Source of the DNA: Micromonospora qiuiae
GTDB taxonomy: Bacteria; Actinomycetota; Actinomycetes; Mycobacteriales; Micromonosporaceae
NCBI RefSeq assembly: GCF_016863555.1
Contig: NZ_BOPC01000049.1
Coordinates: 1 to 64,000 of the forward strand
DNA: 64,000 nucleotides
Direction: 5' to 3'
The translations under genes and the position numbers were made by a program. Below, in pieces: positions 59,090 to 64,000 of this stretch. Positions within the stretch are counted from its first letter, which is position 1, and the number at the start of each line of letters is the position of its first letter. The notes beneath the pieces are model-generated. The model was not told the origin of the DNA. It made no database searches and worked only from the letters and a program-made list of their open reading frames with translations.

Positions 59090-59560
59090 GTGGAGACCGC
59101 CAAGGGCACCGCCTGGGGGCCGGACGTGCAGCTACCCCGCGCCGGGGAACCCGGCGCCATCCGCGCTCGCCTGCCCCACCTCCGGCTGCCCCTGCTCGCC
59201 TGCGCCGCGCTGGCCGTGGTCGGCTTGCCGGCGGCCGCCTGGCTGCGCGGTCCGACCGGCGCGGCGGGGGTGGTCGCCGGGATCGGCCTGGTGGTCGTCA
59301 GCTACCTGATCTCCGGTCTCTCGGTCGCCTGGGCGGACGCGGTGCACCCCAAAATGATCATGTCGGTGGGGTTGGTCACCTACGCCACGAAGATCGTCTT
59401 CCTGGGCGTGGCGATGGCGGCCATAGCGGCCACCGGCTGGCCCGGGCTACCCGATATGGGGGTCGCGATCATCGCGGCCGTGGTGGTCTGGACGGGAGCC
59501 CATCTGACCTGGGCGCTGCGCACCCCGCTGCCCACCGTGCACCGCTCGCCTGCGCACTGA
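59090..59560 (+). CDS. Atp-operon-associated membrane protein (Rv1303/AtpI-like)
   Basis: The 156-residue protein has four hydrophobic segments (about 34-50, 60-80, 90-112 and 122-140). Its position just before atpB matches the small membrane protein Rv1303 of mycobacteria, considered an AtpI-like assembly factor for the c-ring. There is no clear sequence motif, so the assignment rests on position and topology. GTG 59090 is likely the first base of the transcript. Two other GTG codons in other frames lie within 4 bp. Confidence 0.7.
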   Translation: METAKGTAWGPDVQLPRAGEPGAIRARLPHLRLPLLACAALAVVGLPAAAWLRGPTGAAGVVAGIGLVVVSYLISGLSVAWADAVHPKMIMSVGLVTYATKIVFLGVAMAAIAATGWPGLPDMGVAIIAAVVVWTGAHLTWALRTPLPTVHRSPAH

Positions 59561-59726
59561 CCGTACGGGCGGTGTTTCCCCGGCGTTTCGTCGACCTTCC
59601 CGGCTGGCCGGACAGGAGTAGGCTGACCGTGGCTTGACGCGCCCGCACCCACCGCCCGCACGCTGCTCGCAGTGTGGGGGGTGCCGCACACTTGCGAAAC
59701 AACCGGCTGATAGTGTTCGCCTCGTC

Positions 59727-59948
59727 ATGGCCGACAACCCTCATCGCGAAAGCTCCGACGAGCAATCGTCGGAAGGCGTCGCCGGAGCCGTTCTTGGCTA
59801 CCTGCTCGCCGGCATCGTGGTGTGGGGCTTCCTCGGCTGGTTGGCGGGGGAATTCCTCGGACTGCCGGCCGGCGTGGGGATTGCCGTGGGCATGATGCTC
59901 GGCGCAGCCGGAGCGATCTACCTGATCATGAAGAGGCTCAGTGCCTGA
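59727..59948 (+). CDS. AtpZ/AtpI-type small membrane protein
   Basis: The 73-residue protein has a polar N-terminus (about 20 residues) and two membrane helices, GYLLAGIVVWGFLGWLAG and PAGVGIAVGMMLGAAGAIYL. This is the pattern of AtpZ/AtpI proteins near the start of F-ATPase operons, which help c-ring assembly or carry Mg/Ca ions. A TAGTGT box about 10 nt upstream suggests a short or absent leader. atpB starts 42 bp downstream. Confidence 0.8.
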   Translation: MADNPHRESSDEQSSEGVAGAVLGYLLAGIVVWGFLGWLAGEFLGLPAGVGIAVGMMLGAAGAIYLIMKRLSA

Positions 59949-59990
59949 GTGCCGGCACGCGCGGGTCTGTCGAGTGCGGAGGATGACACG

Positions 59991-60767
59991 GTGAGCGGAC
60001 AGCTGGTCGCAGCGGGCCTTCCCTGGCCCCCCAGCGTCGAAGACTTCTATCCGCCGGATGTCGCCGGCCCGTGGGTCACGAAGTTCACCCTCATGATCTG
60101 GCTGGCCGTCGGGCTGCTGATCATCTTTTTCATGGCCACCTACCGGAATCCCAAGCTCGTGCCGAGCAAGGGGCAGTGGATGGCCGAATCGGTCTACGGC
60201 CTGGTCCGCGACAACATCGCCCGGGAACAGATGGGCAAGGACGGCATTCGGTTCGCGCCCTATTTCACGGTGCTGTTCTGCTTCATCGTGGTGACCAACC
60301 TCTTCGGCGTCGTCCCCGGGCTGCAGATCTCGCCGAACTCGCACATCGCCTTCCCGATCGTGCTCGCGCTGGTCTCCTACGTGATGTACCTCTACATCGG
60401 TGCCCGCAAGCACGGCCTGGCCCGCTACCTCAAGCAGAGCCTGATCCTGCCGGGCGTGCCGTGGCCGATGCACTTCCTGCTGATTCCGATCGAGTTCCTG
60501 CAGACCTTCGTCGTCCGGCCGGTCACGCTGGCGGTCCGGCTCTTCGCCAACATGTTCGCCGGGCACCTGATCCTGCTGGTGTTCACCGTCGGTGGCTTCG
60601 TGATGCTCGCCTCGGACAACCTCTTCGTCCAGATCTCGTCGTTGGCCGCCTTCCTCATGGCGATTGTGATGGCCTTCTTCGAGGTGCTGGTCGCGCTGTT
60701 GCAGGCGTACGTCTTCGTCACCCTGACCGCCAACTACATCGGCAGCTCGCTCGCCGACGAGCACTGA
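59991..60767 (+). CDS. atpB: ATP synthase F0 subunit a
   Basis: The 258-residue subunit has six membrane helices and the essential proton-channel Arg183 in RPVTLAVRLFANMFAGH, with a normal C-terminus. The GTG is preceded by GGAGG at 8 nt. It forms the proton half-channels next to the c-ring. Confidence 0.97.
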   Translation: MSGQLVAAGLPWPPSVEDFYPPDVAGPWVTKFTLMIWLAVGLLIIFFMATYRNPKLVPSKGQWMAESVYGLVRDNIAREQMGKDGIRFAPYFTVLFCFIVVTNLFGVVPGLQISPNSHIAFPIVLALVSYVMYLYIGARKHGLARYLKQSLILPGVPWPMHFLLIPIEFLQTFVVRPVTLAVRLFANMFAGHLILLVFTVGGFVMLASDNLFVQISSLAAFLMAIVMAFFEVLVALLQAYVFVTLTANYIGSSLADEH

Positions 60768-60832
60768 TCCACACAGACTTCGGCGGGCCGCCCGGCCTGG
60801 CCAGAGCTTCCAGTAAGACCGCGTACGCGTGA

Positions 60833-61090
<258 letters not shown>

Positions 61091-61119
61091 CCATCCGTTA
61101 GTCGACCCGGAGGTCTGAC

Positions 61120-61644
61120 ATGAATCTCGCCGCCGAAGGCCACCACCCGCTCGTGCCGATCTGGCAGGAGCTCGTCATCGGGTCGATCGCCTTCGCCCTG
61201 CTCTGCTTCGTCCTGATGAAGTTCGTGCTCCCGCGCATGGAGACGATGTACCAGGCGCGGGTCGACGCGATCGAGGGCGGCCTCAAGCGTGCCGAGGCTG
61301 CTCAGGCCGAGGCCAACCAGCTGCTCGAGCAGTACCGGGCCCAGCTCGCCGAGGTGCGTACCGAGGCGGCCCAGATCCGGGACGACGCCCGCGCCGACGC
61401 CGAGTCGATCCGTACCGAGATTCTGGCCAAGGCCCGTGAGGAGTCGGACCGGATCATCGCCGCCGGCCGGGAGTCGCTGGCCGTGGAGCGCCAGACCATC
61501 GTGCGCGAGCTGCGCGCGGAGGTCGGTGGCCTCGCGGTCGACCTGGCCAGCCGGATCGTGGGCGAGTCGCTCGCCGACGAGGCCCGCCGCAAGGGCACCG
61601 TCGAGCGCTTCCTCACCGATCTCGAGAGCGCGGGGGCCCGCTGA
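61120..61644 (+). CDS. atpF: ATP synthase F0 subunit b
   Basis: The 174-residue stator protein has one membrane helix (LVIGSIAFALLCFVLMKFVL) followed by a long charged coiled coil, ending in a delta-binding region (SLADEARRKGTVERFLTDL). It overlaps atpH by one base (TGATG). Confidence 0.96.
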   Translation: MNLAAEGHHPLVPIWQELVIGSIAFALLCFVLMKFVLPRMETMYQARVDAIEGGLKRAEAAQAEANQLLEQYRAQLAEVRTEAAQIRDDARADAESIRTEILAKAREESDRIIAAGRESLAVERQTIVRELRAEVGGLAVDLASRIVGESLADEARRKGTVERFLTDLESAGAR

Positions 61645-62465
61645 TGCAGGCCGCCAGCCGGGAGTCCTACGCCGCCGTCCTCGCGCGGCTGGAGGAGTAC
61701 GTCCGGGGCACCGAGGCGTCGGCGGTTGCCGCCACCGGCGCCGAACTGCTCGCCGTGGCGGATCTGCTGCGGCGGGAGGTTCGGCTGCGCCGGGCGCTCT
61801 CCGACCCGGCCCGCGAGGGCGCGGATCGCAGCGGGCTGCTGAACTCGGTGCTCTCCGGCAAGGTGGGCGCGGACGCGCTCGACCTGCTCGGTGCCCTGGT
61901 CACCGGCCGCTGGTCGGCCCCGTCGGAGCTGCTCGACGGTGTCGAGCGGCTCGGTGTGCAGGCCCTGCTCGCCAGTGCCGACCGCGCCGGCGAGCTGGGC
62001 GAGGTCGAGGACGAGCTGTTCCGCTTCGGCCAGGTGGTCGCCGCGGACCCGCAGCTGTCCAACGCCCTGTCCGACCCGATCGCGCCGGTGGCCCAGCGGG
62101 CCGAGCTGGTCGGGATGCTCCTGACGGGCAAGGCCCGACCGGTGACGGTGCGACTGGTGGAGGCGGCCCTGGCCGGCTTCGGCGGCCGGTCGTTCTCCGC
62201 CGCGCTGACCCGGCTGGTGGAGCTGGCGGCGGAGCGGCGGGACCGGCAGGTGGCGTACGTCACCGTCGCGGCGCCGCTCACCGAGGACGAGGAACGGCGA
62301 CTGGGCGATCGGCTTTCCGCCATATACGATCGACAGGTCGCTGTCAAGCTTACGGTTGATCCGACGATCCTCGGCGGAGTGAGCGTCCGGGTGGGTTCGG
62401 ACCTGTACGACGGGACGATCCTGCGCCGGCTCAACGAGACCCGTAACGCGCTCGCGAAGCGCTGA
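61644..62465 (+). CDS. atpH: ATP synthase F1 subunit delta
   Basis: The 273-residue subunit links the b stalk to the alpha crown. The C-terminal part carries the delta signature (ERRLGDRLSAIYDRQVAVKL, PTILGGVSVRVGSDLYDGTI). It is longer than the E. coli 177-residue type by an N-terminal domain of about 90 residues, common in actinobacteria, although not fused to subunit b as in mycobacteria. Confidence 0.95.
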   Translation: MQAASRESYAAVLARLEEYVRGTEASAVAATGAELLAVADLLRREVRLRRALSDPAREGADRSGLLNSVLSGKVGADALDLLGALVTGRWSAPSELLDGVERLGVQALLASADRAGELGEVEDELFRFGQVVAADPQLSNALSDPIAPVAQRAELVGMLLTGKARPVTVRLVEAALAGFGGRSFSAALTRLVELAAERRDRQVAYVTVAAPLTEDEERRLGDRLSAIYDRQVAVKLTVDPTILGGVSVRVGSDLYDGTILRRLNETRNALAKR

Positions 62466-62558
62466 CCAGCACCCCGCGAAGCGCCCGGAATGACAAGTCG
62501 ACCCGAGGACCGGTCGGTACTAGGTATCCCGGGCCCCTGATACTTAAGGAAGCAGAGG

Positions 62559-64000
62559 ATGGCCGAGCTGACCATCTCGACGGAGGACATCCGTGGCGCC
62601 CTGGAGCGCTACGTCTCCTCCTACTCGCCCGACGTCTCCCGTGAGGAGGTCGGCACCGTCGCCGACACCGGCGACGGCATCGCCCACGTCGAGGGTCTGC
62701 CCTCGACCATGACCAACGAGCTGCTGGAGTTCGAGGACGGCACGCTCGGCGTGGCGCTGAACCTCGACGTCCGGGAGATCGGTGTCGTCGTCCTCGGCGA
62801 CTACGCCGGTATCGAGGAGGGGCAGCGGGTCAAGCGCACCGGCCGGGTGCTCTCGGTGCCGATCGGTGACGCCTTCCTCGGCCGCGTGGTCAACGCGCTC
62901 GGCCAGCCGATCGACGGCCTCGGCGAAATCGCCGACGAGGGCTACCGCGAGTTGGAGCTGCAGGCGCCGAACGTGATGGCCCGGCAGTCCGTCTTCGAGC
63001 CGCTGCAGACCGGCATCAAGGCCATCGACGCGATGACCCCGATCGGCCGGGGCCAGCGGCAGCTGATCATCGGTGACCGCAAGACCGGCAAGACCACGGT
63101 CGCCCTGGACGCCATCCTCAACCAGCGGGAGAACTGGGCCTCCGGCGACCCGAAGAAGCAGGTCCGCTGCATCTACGTCGCCATCGGCCAGAAGGCCTCC
63201 ACCATCGCCTCCATCAAGGGCCAGCTGGAGGAGGCGGGGGCGATGGAGTACACCACCATCGTCGCCTCCCCGGCCTCGGACCCGGCCGGCTTCAAGTACC
63301 TCGCCCCGTACACCGGTTCGGCCATCGGGCAGCACTGGATGTACAACGGCAAGCACGTCCTGATCGTCTTCGACGACCTGAGCAAGCAGGCCGAGGCGTA
63401 CCGGGCCGTGTCGCTGCTGCTGCGTCGCCCGCCGGGCCGCGAGGCGTACCCGGGTGACGTTTTCTACCTGCACTCCCGCCTGCTGGAGCGCTGCGCGAAG
63501 CTCTCCGACGAGATGGGCGGCGGCTCGATGACCGGTCTGCCGATCATCGAGACGAAGGCCAACGACATCTCGGCCTTCATCCCGACCAACGTCATCTCCA
63601 TCACCGACGGCCAGATCTTCCTGGAGACCGACCTGTTCAACCAGGGCGTCCGGCCGGCCATCAACGTCGGCACCTCGGTCTCCCGGGTCGGCGGCGCCGC
63701 CCAGATGAAGCCGATGAAGAAGGTCTCCGGTTCGCTGCGGCTGAACCTGGCCCAGTTCCGTGAGCTGGAGGCGTTCGCCGCCTTCGCCTCGGACCTGGAC
63801 AAGGCCTCCCGGGCCCAGCTGGACCGCGGTGCCCGCCTGGTGGAGCTGCTCAAGCAGCCGAACTACTCGCCGTACCCGGTGCAGGACGAGGTCGTCTCGG
63901 TCTGGGCCGGCACCGAGGGCAAGCTGGACGACATCCCGGTGGGTGAGGTCCGGCGCTTCGAGACGCAGTTCCTGGAGCACCTGCGGCGCAAGCACAACGC
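62559..64000 (+). CDS. atpA: ATP synthase F1 subunit alpha (3' end outside window)
   Basis: The first 480 codons are present. The protein starts [18 protein letters not shown] and has the Walker A GDRKTGKT at 172-179, the alpha signature [15 protein letters not shown] and the catalytic-arginine region [28 protein letters not shown] precedes the ATG. The frame is still open at the window end, with about 60-70 residues missing compared with the family. Confidence 0.97.
   Translation, partial: MAELTISTEDIRGALERYVSSYSPDVSREEVGTVADTGDGIAHVEGLPSTMTNELLEFEDGTLGVALNLDVREIGVVVLGDYAGIEEGQRVKRTGRVLSVPIGDAFLGRVVNALGQPIDGLGEIADEGYRELELQAPNVMARQSVFEPLQTGIKAIDAMTPIGRGQRQLIIGDRKTGKTTVALDAILNQRENWASGDPKKQVRCIYVAIGQKASTIASIKGQLEEAGAMEYTTIVASPASDPAGFKYLAPYTGSAIGQHWMYNGKHVLIVFDDLSKQAEAYRAVSLLLRRPPGREAYPGDVFYLHSRLLERCAKLSDEMGGGSMTGLPIIETKANDISAFIPTNVISITDGQIFLETDLFNQGVRPAINVGTSVSRVGGAAQMKPMKKVSGSLRLNLAQFRELEAFAAFASDLDKASRAQLDRGARLVELLKQPNYSPYPVQDEVVSVWAGTEGKLDDIPVGEVRRFETQFLEHLRRKHN

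Noticed and set aside
62521-62558. GGGCCCC...TTAAGGAAG before atpA as an eighth palindromic element
   Set aside because: Only fragments resemble an arm. The AACGCCT linker and second palindrome are missing, and the sequence serves as the atpA ribosome binding region.
62544-63995. 483-codon open frame on the minus strand opposite atpA
   Set aside because: The plus strand is an unmistakable ATP synthase alpha subunit that simply runs off the window end. The antisense frame has low-complexity composition.

Overview
The window is G+C-rich chromosomal DNA from an actinomycete. The synteny (argS-lysA-hom-thrC ... thrB-rho-rpmE-prfA-prmC-threonylcarbamoyl-AMP synthase ... atpBEFHA), the many GTG starts and the frequent leaderless starts (a TAnnnT box 6-8 nt before the start codon) suggest Micromonosporaceae, probably a Micromonospora-like organism. 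That placement is inferred from gene content; no 16S rRNA is present.

Layout. 1-11 kb: the 3' part of a membrane-anchored HtrA protease, a three-BON-domain protein, a glycosyltransferase, a Ser/Thr kinase, a patatin lipase, an acyltransferase and a 1241-residue membrane protein. 11-18 kb: pterin dehydratase, FHA protein, ddaH-rocD arginine/ornithine genes, a Nei-type glycosylase and a 3'-truncated antibiotic kinase. 18-33 kb is the accessory part: FAD oxidoreductase, secreted GH16-CBM6 glucanase, GH13 enzyme, SDR, small membrane proteins, an Erm rRNA methylase with a candidate leader, an erythromycin-esterase homologue, a TetR/MMPL pair, and three decayed genes. 32-36.6 kb: stand-alone LigD polymerase domain, Sfp-type PPTase, tRNA-Arg(CCG), an IS630-derived HTH protein and a DUF3105-DUF305 pair. 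36.7-64 kb: the conserved housekeeping run, with three insertions relative to the order I recall for mycobacteria: an RND pump plus MFS exporter between thrC and thrB, a T4-type polynucleotide kinase/phosphatase between rho and rpmE, and a phosphatase plus class A PBP before the atp operon, which is cut off inside atpA.

The most distinctive non-genic signal is a family of seven short GC-palindromic elements of about 52-73 bp. Each has two GGGCCC-centred palindromes joined by an AACGCCT linker. Six lie at gene 3' ends, mostly between convergent genes, and several supply the gene's own TAA stop codon. One lies in frame inside a membrane protein, and one has replaced the 3' end of an antibiotic kinase gene. 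A second observation worth testing is a 37-codon leaderless ORF containing RPRVRR (two +X+ macrolide-arrest motifs) upstream of erm, followed by mutually exclusive hairpins.
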